Assembly: GCF_963675165.1 (NCBI RefSeq)
Contig: NC_087389.1
Coordinates: forward strand, 3,532,830 to 3,596,829
Length of the DNA: 64,000 bases
DNA from: Halichondria panicea
Taxonomy: Eukaryota > Porifera > Demospongiae > Suberitida > Halichondriidae
Direction: 5' to 3'
Shown: in pieces, positions 12,501-22,702 of the stretch
Layout: each line of letters opens with the position of its first letter
Position numbering within the stretch: position 1 is the stretch's first letter
Notes under the pieces: generated by a model
Databases searched by the model: none
Told to the model about the DNA's origin: nothing
Seen by the model: the letters and a program-made list of their open reading frames with translations, nothing else
Position numbers and translations under genes: made by a program

Positions 12501-15500
12501 CAGTAATATGACGCATACATTGCAAGTTGCATGCCCTCTTCTCTTTCCTTGAGCAAAGCAAAACTGGCGAAGCTTGCATCACTCGTTCTGATTCGTTTTT
12601 TGGCTCATTGGTCATTTAAAGCAAAAGTTCAATTGAATTCCTTTCCTTCACCCCTTTACGCAAGGGTTGATGCTTTGATGAAGACGTACATGCACTTTAG
12701 ATGCCTGACATTATCCTCCCGCAGGTGAGTCTGAGATGGGCCCAATAGTGAAGCAGATCATGGACCGCCCTCGCTGTGCCCAGCTACAAGAGGGAGATGT
12801 CCTCGTAGAGGTAAACGGGGAGAGAGTGGGGGGCTATAATAACTCTGATCTGGTCAAAGTTCTTAAGAGATACCCCGAGAAAAACCAGGCCACCTTCCTT
12901 GTAAACAGGCAGCCTCCTGAGGTAAGTACCATCGTAGTGCATAGCTGATTCCAATTTTGAGACCACTACCTGTACCCATACATGTACTTACAGACCCAGC
13001 CCACCGAACAGGATTTCGAGGCAGACCTTCATGGAGAGGTGTGTGGCACCTACTTCATTGAGTAAGTATCTGTTTTGTTGCTGTTATATTGCATATTGCA
13101 TAGGCGTGTTAAATGAGTACACATCTACATGTACATGGGCTTACTAAAATTACTTTTCCCTACATTACCACTTTCCAGTCACGTGAACCGTAACACTCAG
13201 TATGAGAACCCAGTGGCTGAAGCCAAACGACACTATGCTGGCTCCCAGCTCCCTCAACGTACCAGTACCCATGGGCATAACATGCGGCCACCACCCATAC
13301 AAGAACCCCCTCCCTCCATAAAGTCTGCCGCAGCGCTGGAGAAACAGCGAGAAGCTAAAGCTGCTGCGATGTGGCCTGACGCCAACCTTGCTGACCAGGG
13401 AGACGACTACCCCTACCCATACCCACAGACCCAGCCCACCGAACAGGATTTGGAGGCAGACCTTCATGGAGAGGTGATCTATGTTAGTCTACAGAAAACA
13501 GTTTCTGGGTTCGGATTCACTATTATCGGTGGAGATCGTCCTGGAGAGCTGCTCCAAATTAAAAGTATTGTCCGTGGGAGTGTTGCTGATCGTGATGGTC
13601 GACTATTAGTTGGTGATGTATTAGTACGAATCAACGGAATATCAGTGCTCACATACAACCACAGAAAGGTGGTGGACCTCGTCCAGAGCCTGCCTCTCAA
13701 TTCTGATGTATCCGTCGAAGTGAGGAGGGGCTATCCGCTACAAGAATTCCGTGGAGACGAGCTTCCCTCATACCATGAGTCCAGCCATGGGTACAACGAC
13801 TACCCTCCACCTCAGGACAACTACAACCAGCATAACCAACAGCAACAGCACCAGCAACTTGAGCGAGTGGCAGTGCACATCGTGAAGGGACCACTTGGGT
13901 TCGGATTCGCTCTGGGTAAATATTTGCTGGGTATTATATATAAGTATACAGTACGTACGTACACACATTTTCGAGGCACGAAATGTTCACTGCTTTCCGA
14001 GGGTTAGCAATCCCTACGAAAAGTGTTTCCATAACAGCGGACGTAAGGTGCATTGACATACTGTATAGCGTGTAATGTTTTTAGTGCGGCTAGAATACTG
14101 TAGAGCAATCTGTGTGTATTAATTTTAAATATCCGGACAATACCTTGAAAAGTGGAGATACATTCCAAGCAACGTAGCTTTATATAGCCAGCAAAGAGTG
14201 CTGCAAGTTAGATAGCTTTAGTTTTATAGATAGCTATAGTGCAACTATTCAGTCGCACACTGTTCTATTAAACTTAGCTAGCTCGCATGCAGCTGCATGC
14301 TTGTTCGGACACTTTGTGTGCTCTTTGAAGATCTGTCCCGGACAATTTCCAAAATAATTATTTTTTGCTGTCCGATAAATTAGAACATAATTACATGGTT
14401 GTTACTCAGTAATTCAGCACAATTATCGAGATTACTTTGTGGCTCCCACATTTGTTCGACATTGCCTTCCCATTTCAAGATATTTCTTAACCCAACATTC
14501 CATGCGATCATCTTGGATGGCCTCAATGACATACTGTAACATTGATTATGTTTACTAACTGTGAAAATTTCGTGTTGAAGCTCCCAAGATATGTAGTCCT
14601 ATAGAATAGTACATATAGTCTCCTTCGCATGCAGGCCCTCCTTTTTCTGTTTTTTGTCAAAATAAGAATTAAGAAGAGGGAAATTGGAGAAGGAAATTGG
14701 AGGAACAAACAAAGAAAGAAGGAAGTGGTAAAGAAAAAGGAGAGCCTGCCTTGCTAAGTCGCATGATCTCCTACTGACGTAGACAAATTTTAATGAGCGT
14801 GGGCGAGAGAAAACCTCATAACTGTCCTCCCACACAGTACTTGGAGCGCATTTACTAGGAACATAATCTTGTACTGGAGTGTTTAATTTTATGAACAGTA
14901 GAATCAGCCTTTGTGAGACTTTTAGTCAGTATATAGAGTCAGTATATAGAGGAAGTATGAAAGACTAGAAAGACTAGAGTAGGCTACTGCTGTAATAATA
15001 ATTATATCTACTAGTCAAGTGTGTCTGTTGACCATTTTTCTGAAATGTTGATTTCGCCCCCCCCCCCCCCCCCCTGTCAATTTTTTCTGTATGAAGGCCT
15101 GCCATGGCAATTCCAAGTTAGTATTTTTAATTGCTATACAACGTCGTGAGTTTTAATTTTCAGAAACTAAAACCACAAACACTACCCACATACCAAACTT
15201 CAGGCAATTCCGAGGGGGTCATGTGCGAACTTTTGCTATGGTTACTCGTGCAATAAGGGATTAATAGCACGAGTAACAAGCAATGCATCTAATCACACTC
15301 TTAACCATATACTATTAATTGTACCAATGACACTATGACAATGCATGTAATATCATTTTATGCCCCCAATATTCATTATTTACCCAGAATAAAAACAAAC
15401 AAAAACATCTATACAGGCATTCTGAGGCATCCGTATTACTAAAATATTTTGCTGATGAAAAACCTTTGCAAATGAGCCAAATCAGCAGAAAAATTGACTT

Positions 15501-18500
15501 TTTGCGATCTAACTATTGCGTTGTGGCAAGGATTGTGTGTATTTACTAGTACCGTATATCTTCTAATTTATTGGACAGCAAAAAATTATTATTTTGGAAA
15601 TTGTCCGGGTATAATTGGAACAGACTTTTATAGAGCATGTGAAGTGTCCGGAATAATTAGAACAAGCAAGCAGCTGCGTGCGAGCTAGCTAAGTTTAATA
15701 GAACAGGGTACGACTGAATAGTTGCACTAGCTATCTAAAACTAGCTACTCAAAACTATCGAACTGCAGCACTCTAAGTCTTACTTGCCGTCTATGAATGG
15801 TAACTCAACTTTTCAAGGTATTGTCCGGATATTTAGAACAAATGTAATATTAAAGTACTGGAGTGTCCGTTGTATTAGAACAACGAAAATTGCCCAAAAG
15901 AGTGTCCGGGGTAATTAGAAGTGTCCGATAAATTAGAAGATATACGGTACTAATTATGCCTTGGTGCGTATGCGCAAGCGAGGTATACGGTAGTGTGTTT
16001 GTGTCTGTGTGTGTCTGTATAGGTAGACTGGTACACAGCTGCTCAAGGATCAATGAAGTGCAAGTAAGAGTTTCTATAGGCTTCTAATCATGTTTTCATT
16101 TGTGAATTTGCAAAATAATGCTTTGTTCTCGAGTTATGCCTATAGTTTTGCTTACTTAGAACTGCCATTGCTGCAGCCTTTTCAGAAGAGTGCGTAGAAA
16201 AACTTGTTCACCGAGTGTTGCTACTCTACTTAGTAGTTAGCTCTGCACTAGAATGCTAGCTATATTGGTATAGCTGCAAGAGTGAGAAGAGAGCTGCAAG
16301 GCTGTGCTGATGCAGCCATTAATTTTAGACTTGACATCGATCCTTTTTTTAATAACAATCATGGTCGATCATTACCCACTCTTTGAGTTTCTCAGTGATT
16401 CTGGATTCTGGCCTGTGCATCCAGTAATATTGCAAAATGTTCATCATGATAATTATAATGTGTGTATAAAAGCTATAGCTATACTAGCAGTATAGCTTTA
16501 TGTTATGTATAGCTTTGACACCTCTACCGAGGAGGCCGCAGTGCTTTCATTATTTTAGGTTTGCAATTTTATTGTTGCGAATTGATCAACCTTCGCAAAG
16601 TTTGCATATGTTTGATGCTCGCAAAACATTTAAGGAATTACCAGATAACCCAATAAGTACAACAAGTAACAACAATGTGTACGATTATACCTATAATTAT
16701 GCCTCGGTGCGCATGCGCAAGCGAGATATACGGTAGTGTGTTTGTGTGTCTGTGTGTGTGTGTGTCTGTGTGTAGACTATTTCAGCTGCTCAAGGATCAA
16801 TGAAGTGCAAGTAAGAGTTTCTATAGGCTTCTAGTCATGTTTTCTTGGCATGCTATTTGTGGATTTGCAAAATAAAGCTTCGTTCTCGAGTTATGCCTTA
16901 CTTGGAATGCCATGCAGCCTTTTCAGAAGAGTCCGTAGCAAAACTTGTTCACCGAGTGTTGCTACTCTACTTAGTAGTTAGCTCTGCACTAGAACGCTAG
17001 CTATTGGTAGCTGCAAGAGTGAGAAGAGAGCTGCAAGGCTCTACTGACTTAATGCTTGCAGCCATTAATTTTAGACTTGAACTTTTGGCATCGATCATTT
17101 TTAACAACAATCATGGTCGATCATTACCCACTATTTGAGTTTCGCTGCGATTACAATGCATGCAGCAAAATTAGAAATGTTCATCATGCAATGATAGTAT
17201 AAAAGCTAGCTAGTAGTTTTATGTTGTGTAGCTTTGGTACCTCCACCGAGGCATCAGCACCCGTGGTGCTTTCAGTTGCAGATAGCCAGAGCAAAATAAC
17301 CCTTATATACATTATGGAAAAAGATAGTCACAGAAGTGGTCAGTGAAGGAGTGCTATTTCCTCATTGAAATCATACCAATATCAACCATAAAAATCCACA
17401 CCAAATTAACTATCTTGTTTTTGTGTTTGAGTGAGCGGTTCCACTAGTTCGATCGATCATTATAGGTTGATTTGTAGGTGATTTATTAGTATAATTATAT
17501 CTCGTTACAAGACCCACCCAGCCCATAATTAACTGTTGTATGCATATATATAATAGGAGTCTTCTGTGCATGTGCTTCCAATTTAATAGTCACCTTGTGA
17601 ATTGTGTTGAGCTCTTCTAGAGTACATGCATGATGTATACATGTACACTTTCGATGCCTGACATTTATCCTCCCGCAGGTGAGTCTGAGATGGGCCCAAT
17701 AGTGAAAGAGATTGTGGACCACCCTCGCTGTGCCGAACTACAAGAGGGAGATATCCTCACGGAGGTAAACAGGGAGAGAGTGAGGGGCTACGATCACTCT
17801 GATCTGGTCACAGTCCTCAAGAGATGTCCCAAGGGAAACCAGGCCACCTTCGTTGTATTCAGACAGCCTCCTAAGGTAAGTATATCAGTGCAGTGTATAA
17901 ATGTATCTATATCCCATTGTGCATAATGCACTAACCACAAAGTCATTTCTAAAATTGTCCAAGGTTCATTTTGTAAGATTCTGTGTTCCTACTCCTCTGC
18001 ATGTGGTGCATGGCTTAGATAAGTCCTTAAATTCTGCTTCACCATGCATATAGCACTGAGCATCTATAGATTCTCTGAAGCAGCTCTTTTTTCTGGGGGC
18101 TTGAGCTGTTTAGCCGCAGTGCATGTATAGGCGAGTTTTTTGGGCTTGGTTTTGACCGTATAGGGCAGCATGCATGCGCATTGGTGGGGTGGAGCTGTTT
18201 TTTTGCAGCAGCATAAGTAGGGTGGGGCTGTTTTTAACAGACAGTGTAGTTTGTTTCTTAATCGATAATATATTGGAATGCATGGTGTATAATCATTTGC
18301 TGCCAATATGAACCAGGGTGAACTAATGGGCAATGGTGGGCCATTCACCACGATGGAAGTCTGCCTCCTGAGACAAGTCTCAGGCTTTGGATTCAGGATC
18401 ATAGGAGGGGAGGAGGAGGGATGTCAGGTACAGTATATACTGTACAAGCTGCACATACATAAATTGACTAAACATGTACACCATGCATACGAACAAATTC

Positions 18501-20170
18501 CTTGTAGTTATAGTTTTCTGTCTAGGGCGTAAGTATTATTTATGTCCGATTCTCTAGGCTACTGTGGAAGGTATAGTGGCTGGTGGTGCAGCTGATTTGG
18601 ATGGAAGATTACAAATTGGCGATGAGATCTCACACATAAATGGCAACTCTGTTATCAATGCCTCGCATCGTGAAGTCATTGGCCTGATGGGAGATGCAGC
18701 TGCTCTAGGGGATGTGGTCCTGGGTATTCGTAGGAGGATGCCAATGTCTGAGTCTGTGCCCTATCCAAGCTCTCAGGATTCCCTGAACTGTCAGGTGGAA
18801 GGGATATCTACTGACCTTGCTAGGTAGGCAGCTTCTGTAGTATGTAAAACCAGAGGAGGTTGGACGCGCGTCATCCACCGTCAGGTTTTATCACGTGCGC
18901 TCATAAGAATCTAATTAAAATGGCCGATTATACCATTAGGCACCTCGATGCTCCACTGTTTTGTAGGCTGTACAGAGACACTGCAAGTAGCCATAAGTGG
19001 TCTAGGAGCATTCCCACCGCCCTCTCACCTTCCCCTACACTGCTGAAAATATTCCAAGATGGATCTAGACTAGTATTTAGATTTTTTTGACACTTTCCAA
19101 TTTTTGTTTAACAGGATTATGACTTATATGAGCAGAGGAGGTCAGAGCACCATTAATCTGTTTCTCTTTAGCGTTCTCTAGCTCTTACTTGCATGCACTG
19201 ATAAGCTTTTACATTCTCACCTTTGACCTCAAAGGAATTCTATAAAGGTTTATAATTATCACATGACTGAAGGCGTCATGATGATGCGTGTCCAACCTCC
19301 TCTGATGTAAAACGTGGCATTGGGTGTCACATGTCGTTGATGTACAAATATGGCTGTCTCGCGAGCTGTTTTGGATGTAACTGCAGTGATGATGAGGAGA
19401 TCCATCACATTGACATCCGGCGCAGCGGACGAGGCTTTGGGTTCAGTATTCGTGGTGGAGCAGAGTACAACTCTCCACTGTGTGTGCTGAGGATTGCTGA
19501 TGGAGGAGCAGCACAGGTTGATAGGAGATTGAGAGTAAGTTACTTGTCAACCCTGTTTAAAACTACAAATAATTATACTTATTGCTACTTATGTAGGTAG
19601 GTGATGAACTGCTTGAGATCAACGGCAACAATACAGAGAACATGCTCCACTCTGATACCATCACCATCATCAAGCACGGAGGAGACGTGGTCAAGCTCAT
19701 TATCAGGAGGGTGCCTGATGAGCCATTCATTGGAGGTATGTATTACACACTCTAGAGCAAATGTAAATTATGCTTACATTTTCTGGCCATCTTCGAGTAT
19801 TATTCCAATGCGTACAGAGTATACTTTCATCTGTATTGTTGTTGCTAGCCTATCTCACCATAATTTTCCCACAGGCAAGTCTGATGGTACTGTATTCTCT
19901 CCAACTGCCATGGAAGCCAAGGATCTCTATGCTCAGAATTTCCTGGGGAGGAGGGGTCATGATGCTGAGCAGGGAAAGCATCCAGAAGAAAGAGGTACAA
20001 TTAACGGTACTCCACTGATGGAAAATACCAAGTCACCATTTTTAAGTGACTCTAATTTTAGCGTTTTCAGATTTTTAGGATACTATAATTTTGGCGGATT
20101 TACAGCAAATTCATTAGCACAATATTTGTTAAAAGATGTGGAGTTCTTTTTTACTCCTGCACAAAAGTAA
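6517..20170 (+). CDS. MAGI: MAGI-like multi-PDZ scaffold with duplicated PDZ and half WW domain
   Basis: Membrane-associated scaffold that binds C-terminal peptides of receptors and junction proteins through PDZ domains. Exons: 6517-6607, 12725-12921, 12994-13061, 13179-13915, 17679-17875, 18317-18427, 18558-18823, 19387-19534, 19597-19735, 19875-20170; phases close, giving about 749 residues. Order: PDZ2-like copy (GFGFALG loop; 6553-12903), the C-terminal half of a WW domain (GTYFIDHVNRNTQYENP), PDZ1 (GFGFTIIGGDRPGE, 13471-13734), PDZ2 (13861-17863), PDZ3 (GFGFRIIGG, 18350-18754), PDZ5-like (GFGFSIRGG, 19402-19716). This is the MAGI order after the WW domains, minus PDZ4. The guanylate-kinase-like domain, WW1 and first half of WW2 are not visible. 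The first exon may be internal (acceptor near 6475). The last exon runs into a repeat and stops there; a donor at 19995 is an alternative. Family assignment is strong; the 5' and 3' ends are uncertain. Confidence 0.85.
6760..8001. mobile_element. 1.24-kb TIR element in first MAGI-like intron
   Basis: The left end contains CATAGATAAACGAAAGAAAG and GGGATAGGCAACGC (6762-6795); the exact inverse is at 7964-7999. No transposase reading frame. A TA-flanked element is nested at 7045-7438. The ends are related to those of 3941-4631 and, more distantly, 8695-9620. Confidence 0.75.
7045..7438. mobile_element. TA-flanked TIR element nested in 6760-8001
   Basis: Ends CAGGGTTTTGCAGAATCTTT and its inverse, flanked by TA on both sides (7043-7044 and 7439-7440), as in Tc1/mariner-type elements. 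Sub-terminal GCGTTCCTTAT / ATAAGGAACGC extends the inverted match. It is younger than its host element. Confidence 0.65.
8049..8611. mobile_element. TIR element with GGCGGATCC ends
   Basis: Starts CAGTGGCGGATCCAG and ends CTGGATCCGCCCCTG, a terminal pattern common among non-autonomous eukaryotic DNA transposons. The target duplication is unclear. A CAGGAGC-ended element is nested at 8248-8495. Confidence 0.7.
8248..8495. mobile_element. CAGGAGC-ended MITE, 248 bp, nested
   Basis: Ends CAGGAGCCCATAAATAAGAG and its inverse, with direct duplication CTGTCAT (7 bp) on both sides (8241-8247 and 8496-8502). The end sequence and 7-bp duplication match the family of 4956-5555, but the interior differs. 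Confidence 0.75.
8695..9620. mobile_element. TIR element with GGGATTGG ends, 926 bp
   Basis: The left end starts CATAGATTGAATAGGGAGAG and continues GGATTGGAAAC (8695-8725); the precise inverse is at 9590-9620. It hosts the element at 9006-9419. It carries no transposase. An open frame at 8701-8907 is only a reading of this end. Confidence 0.75.
9006..9419. mobile_element. CAGAGGAGG-ended MITE, 414 bp, nested
   Basis: Ends CAGAGGAGGTCGGACATCAC and an inverse with one extra base (CCTCCTTCTG). The arms are long: ATTCCAGGCCAAATTG and its complement, and GCTGACTCAGCA against TGCTGAGTCAGC, lie further in. It is flanked by a perfect 9-bp duplication CATCGGTGT (8997-9005 and 9420-9428). Confidence 0.85.
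10384..11010. mobile_element. CAGAGGAGG-ended element, 627 bp, nested
   Basis: Ends CAGAGGAGGGAGGACAC and its inverse, with sub-terminal CCTCTACATATTGG against CCAATATGTAGAGG. Flanks CGACTGAAT (10375-10383) and GGACTGAAT (11011-11019) are an 8 of 9 match for a 9-bp duplication. A minisatellite fills its middle. Confidence 0.8.
10560..10746. repeat. Degenerate minisatellite inside the 10384-11010 element
   Basis: Four or so imperfect units share the core AAGCACCCCAGGCACTCCTG followed by TCTCCAAGATCCCTGTGAG. Unit length is roughly 45-50 bp with variation. The reverse-strand open frame over it is a by-product of the repeat. Confidence 0.6.
11634..11879. mobile_element. Diverged pogo-like MITE
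   Basis: Left end CGGTAGAACCTTGATTATCT and right end CAGATAATTGAGGCTCTACT are diverged versions of the termini of 57800-58107, and the interior shares the TGCGCATGCGC type motif. About 246 bp; the outermost bases have decayed. Confidence 0.6.
12366..12545. repeat. Inverted repeat just upstream of a PDZ exon
   Basis: Arms AAGAGAAGAGGGCATGCAAC (12366-12385) and GTTGCATGCCCTCTTCTCTT (12526-12545) are exact inverses about 140 bp apart, in the intron ending at 12724. Likely a small inverted-repeat transposon; no duplication was identified. Confidence 0.5.
14128..14390. repeat. Degenerate copy of the CCGTATATC-family element
   Basis: Shares blocks such as AAATATCCGGACAATACCTT and GCTGTCCGATAAATTAGAA with the intact copies at 15552-15947 and 62405-62816, but both outer ends are lost. 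It lies in the long PDZ2 intron. Confidence 0.6.
15552..15947. mobile_element. TA-flanked MITE with CCGTATATC ends, 396 bp
   Basis: Ends CCGTATATCTTCTAATTTAT and its inverse, flanked by TA (15550-15551 and 15948-15949), as in Tc1/mariner-type elements. A copy in the opposite orientation is at 62405-62816 and a decayed one at 14128-14390. Confidence 0.8.
15954..16555. repeat. Interspersed GCCTCGG repeat, copy 1
   Basis: Begins TGCCTTGGTGCGTATGCGCA with AGCGAGGTATACGG and a GTGT-rich run, then AAGTGCAAGTAAGAGTTTCT, and ends near CTACCGAGG and GTGCTTTCA. The terminal CCTCGGTG and CACCGAGG are inverted. Other copies: 16697-17275 and 41372-41862. Confidence 0.7.
16697..17275. repeat. Interspersed GCCTCGG repeat, copy 2, directly following copy 1
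   Basis: Same order of blocks as 15954-16555: GCCTCGGTGCGCATGCGC, GT-rich tract, GCTCAAGGATCAATGAAGTG, GTTGCTACTCTACTTAGTAG, ending CCACCGAGGCATCAGCACC. Two same-orientation copies about 740 bp apart suggest local duplication or repeated insertion. Confidence 0.7.
18851..19304. mobile_element. CAGAGGAGG-ended element, 454 bp, in MAGI-like intron
   Basis: Ends CAGAGGAGGTTGGACGCG and a near-inverse, flanked by a perfect 9-bp duplication ATGTAAAAC (18842-18850 and 19305-19313). It sits between the PDZ3 and PDZ5 exons. An internal CAGAGGAGGTCAGAGC near 19135 may be the remnant of a further insertion. Confidence 0.85.
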
Positions 20171-20215
20171 ACGTTTTGACTTCCGTTTCCAATCCCTCTC
20201 TATGGTAGACAGAGC
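20018..20215. repeat. Repeat fragment providing the last codons of the MAGI-like frame
   Basis: The block with TTTGGCGGATTTACAGCAAA and ATTAGCACAATATTTGTTAA recurs as its complement at about 45216-45300 (in a TBK1 intron). It is followed by TTCCGTTTCCAATCCCTCTC, the terminal motif of the GGGATTGG family. The MAGI-like frame stays open through it to a TAA at 20168. Confidence 0.6.
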
Positions 20216-21282
20216 TACTACGATTTTAAGTGGAGTTGCGTACTCTCCCTAATTGTGTTATACAACCATGCAAGTACATGTATACATGTAGATTGTAATT
20301 AGAGCCTTTGTAGCTTTTTAGCAAAATGTTTATCTCTGCAGGGAAAGACCAGATATAGAATGTCTGCACAGCTACCGTGTTACTATAATTTTTGACACAT
20401 GCAATTAGCGAGGGTTGATCAATAAAATTCCAAAACCGAAATTAGTACTGGTAAATACACTGCCAGAACGCAATAGTTAGATCGCAAAGTGTCAATTTTC
20501 TGCTGATTTGGCTCATTCGCAAAAGTTTCTCACCAGCAAAATATTCGGTATAGTTATTGAGCCTTTCTTGTGTATGTATTATGTGCTATATGATAGTCCA
20601 AAAACGTCCACATGCAGAAATTATTTTTGTCATTTGAAACATTCCGCTGTTGTAGTGTTGGCGAACCACCTACCCCCGTTAAGCTGTCCCCCAGACAGCC
20701 TAGAGAGTAGAAGGGGGACATCTGATAGGCTTTCCAGAGAGACAGTATACACTAGGGTAAGCGTCCCCCTCAGGACATTCTTATGTAGTTCTAGCATTAG
20801 GTTATTTCCCTCTCTGCTTAGCTGTAAGGTCCGGGTCCCACAATGGTGTAACTTTTCACTTTTGTCAGAAAACTTGTCCAATCCAGTGATACTAATAGCT
20901 CCAAGTATAATTTTATCATTGACTAGGCCGAGTAGTGTAGGCTGCTTATATAATTGCTAGCTATAGTGTTTTACAGAGGTTAACGTCTGCATTGTTACGT
21001 ACCTCATACAAAACTACTAACCTCATAACAGGATCCAGGACATCAAGTGGTCCACTCCCCCCGGAAGTGTGGTTTGGCAGAAGTGCTGAGCTGGAAGCCC
21101 CACCCCCGTCATGAAAGGGTTGGCCATTAGTGAAAGAGACCTTCACCCAGCCCACAAAGAAGCCCCCACAGCGAGCGCCCACCCCAACCCAAACATGACC
21201 TAAGCCCGCCAACCCAACACACACCGACTTAAAATAATATTGCAGAAAAAATTAACACAAAATTATACCTATCTAACGTTAG
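20216..21282. other. No gene recognised; 3' flank of retroelement
   Basis: Around 20440-20545 there is a block related, as its complement, to 15430-15530. From about 20640 the GC content rises to match the retroelement, so this is probably its 3' non-coding end, but I could not match a terminal repeat to the other side. The 150-codon open frame at 20508 has no recognisable domain. Confidence 0.4.
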
Positions 21283-22304
21283 TTAGTCCGAAGCTATTGT
21301 CAACGAATATCCAGCGAGTTGCTCACGAGGTATTTTGACATAACGGAGATACGCTGCGCTCTCCCATCGGCCCAGGGTCTTTATAACACAGTCCTCCACA
21401 CCCTTTGCCGCCACCGTTGTCGCCGCACCGATCCTGAAGCTGTGGCTGCAGTACTTGGCCTGATCGACACCAGCCAAACGTAGGGCTGACCTAACCCTCT
21501 CCACGAAACGGGGGCGAGACAAAACCTTTCCATCACTGAACCTAAACAGCGCCCCTGCTGATGATCCACGAGCACACAAATAGCCCAACAGAGCGGAAAC
21601 CGGACATAAGTCAGCGTTAGTCCTGCCTAAATAAACAAAGACCCCCTTTCTGAACAGGTCCATCTTGGATGATTTGATGTGCACCTGGATCACTGAGGGG
21701 TCAGAAGGGTGGTCGAACGACACGTCCGCGAAACTTAAGTGGACAGCAGGGTCATACTCACTGTCCCCCGGCACCGTCATTTTCCCGCACCGTAGAAAAC
21801 CGAAGAAACAAAGGCAGCATGCTGCCCATATCATCTTAATATCCCCCTGAGCCACGTTAGGCTCTGTAGGAGTGATCGGTAACCAAGGCTTGGACTTCGC
21901 TCCTGTCTCAGCCTGATTCCGCTTGATGCCCTTAAGGACATACTCGAGCCTTGGCCACGACGTCTTGGCGAATGGGTCACCTAGCCCCGACTCTATTTGC
22001 AGGTACCGGATCGCCATACTTTTATTGTACTGTGTCTTATACCCTCTCCCCCCAAGAAGGACACATAGATGGTCATCCCCCTTTCGGACAGCGAGAGGGG
22101 TTGACACGACCATTGAACACGAAATTTGAGGTACCTCTCTTGGCCCGCCTTGTATGTTTTCTGCGTCGACGCTGCTAATCCTTTTTTTAAATAGAACGAA
22201 ACAAGGCCCTCCAAGTTGGGGCCGTCCAGTCGGGCCGAACCAGCACCAAAGCTTGCACCAGTTCCTCCAAGATTGGTGACGGAACACGGGCCGCCAACAG
22301 ACAC
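21283..22304 (-). pseudogene. Tyrosine recombinase of the retroelement, frameshifted
   Basis: The C-terminal catalytic part reads from about 22060 down to 21283 and shows the family residues: arginine in GFLRCGK, the HSFRIG box, GRWES, and the tyrosine in YLRYVK. The N-terminal core-binding part (from 22304, with STQKTYKAG) is in another frame; the two frames cover the same conserved stretch near 22060, where a frameshift must lie. The enzyme would integrate a circular DNA intermediate. In this copy it is not a continuous gene. Confidence 0.8.
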
Positions 22305-22702
22305 ACCTGGAAAAATAGAGGAAGGTTATCCCGTGACAAACTATCAGCTGCTGTGTTATCCTTTCCAGGAATGTGTTCCGCAAACAGGAAAATGTTATAA
22401 TGGGCCCGGAAAAACGCCAAACACCCAATCAAATGCATGGCTAACATGTCTTTACTGGTACCAGAGTTTAAAATCGCCACCACCGCGGCGTTATCACAGA
22501 AGCACTTAACCGACTTGGCAGACCACTGCCACCCCCACACAGCACAAGCCATCACGATCGATAAGAGCTCCTTTACTGTAATGTGGACCCCCCCCCCCCA
22601 CGAGGGGGGCCATGTATATTGAAACCACTCGTGGTGCGACGTGAAGGTACCGCACACCCCCAGGAGCCTGACGCATCCGAAGTGAGAATGATGTCCGGGC
22701 AT
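22187..22702 (-). pseudogene. RNase H domain of the retroelement
   Basis: Shows the acidic residues expected for retroelement RNase H: glutamate in ITVKELLS, aspartate in FCDNAAV and aspartate in GKDNTAADSLSR. It overlaps the recombinase region in another frame, and the joint with the upstream reverse transcriptase frame (22506-23144) coincides with a C/G homopolymer run at about 22590. In an intact element it would be fused to the reverse transcriptase. Confidence 0.8.

Noticed and set aside
13165-13467. 100-codon minus-strand frame, and others opposite 13479-13968
   Set aside because: Shadows of the well-supported PDZ1/PDZ2 coding exon on the plus strand.
15060-15074. Poly-C run, and G/C runs near 9987, 22590 and 52421
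   Set aside because: Homopolymers with no associated structure; possible sequencing-length errors rather than features.
20508-20960. 150-codon open frame on the plus strand
   Set aside because: It starts inside an interspersed repeat and crosses into retroelement flank; no domain, no splice context, no conserved motif.
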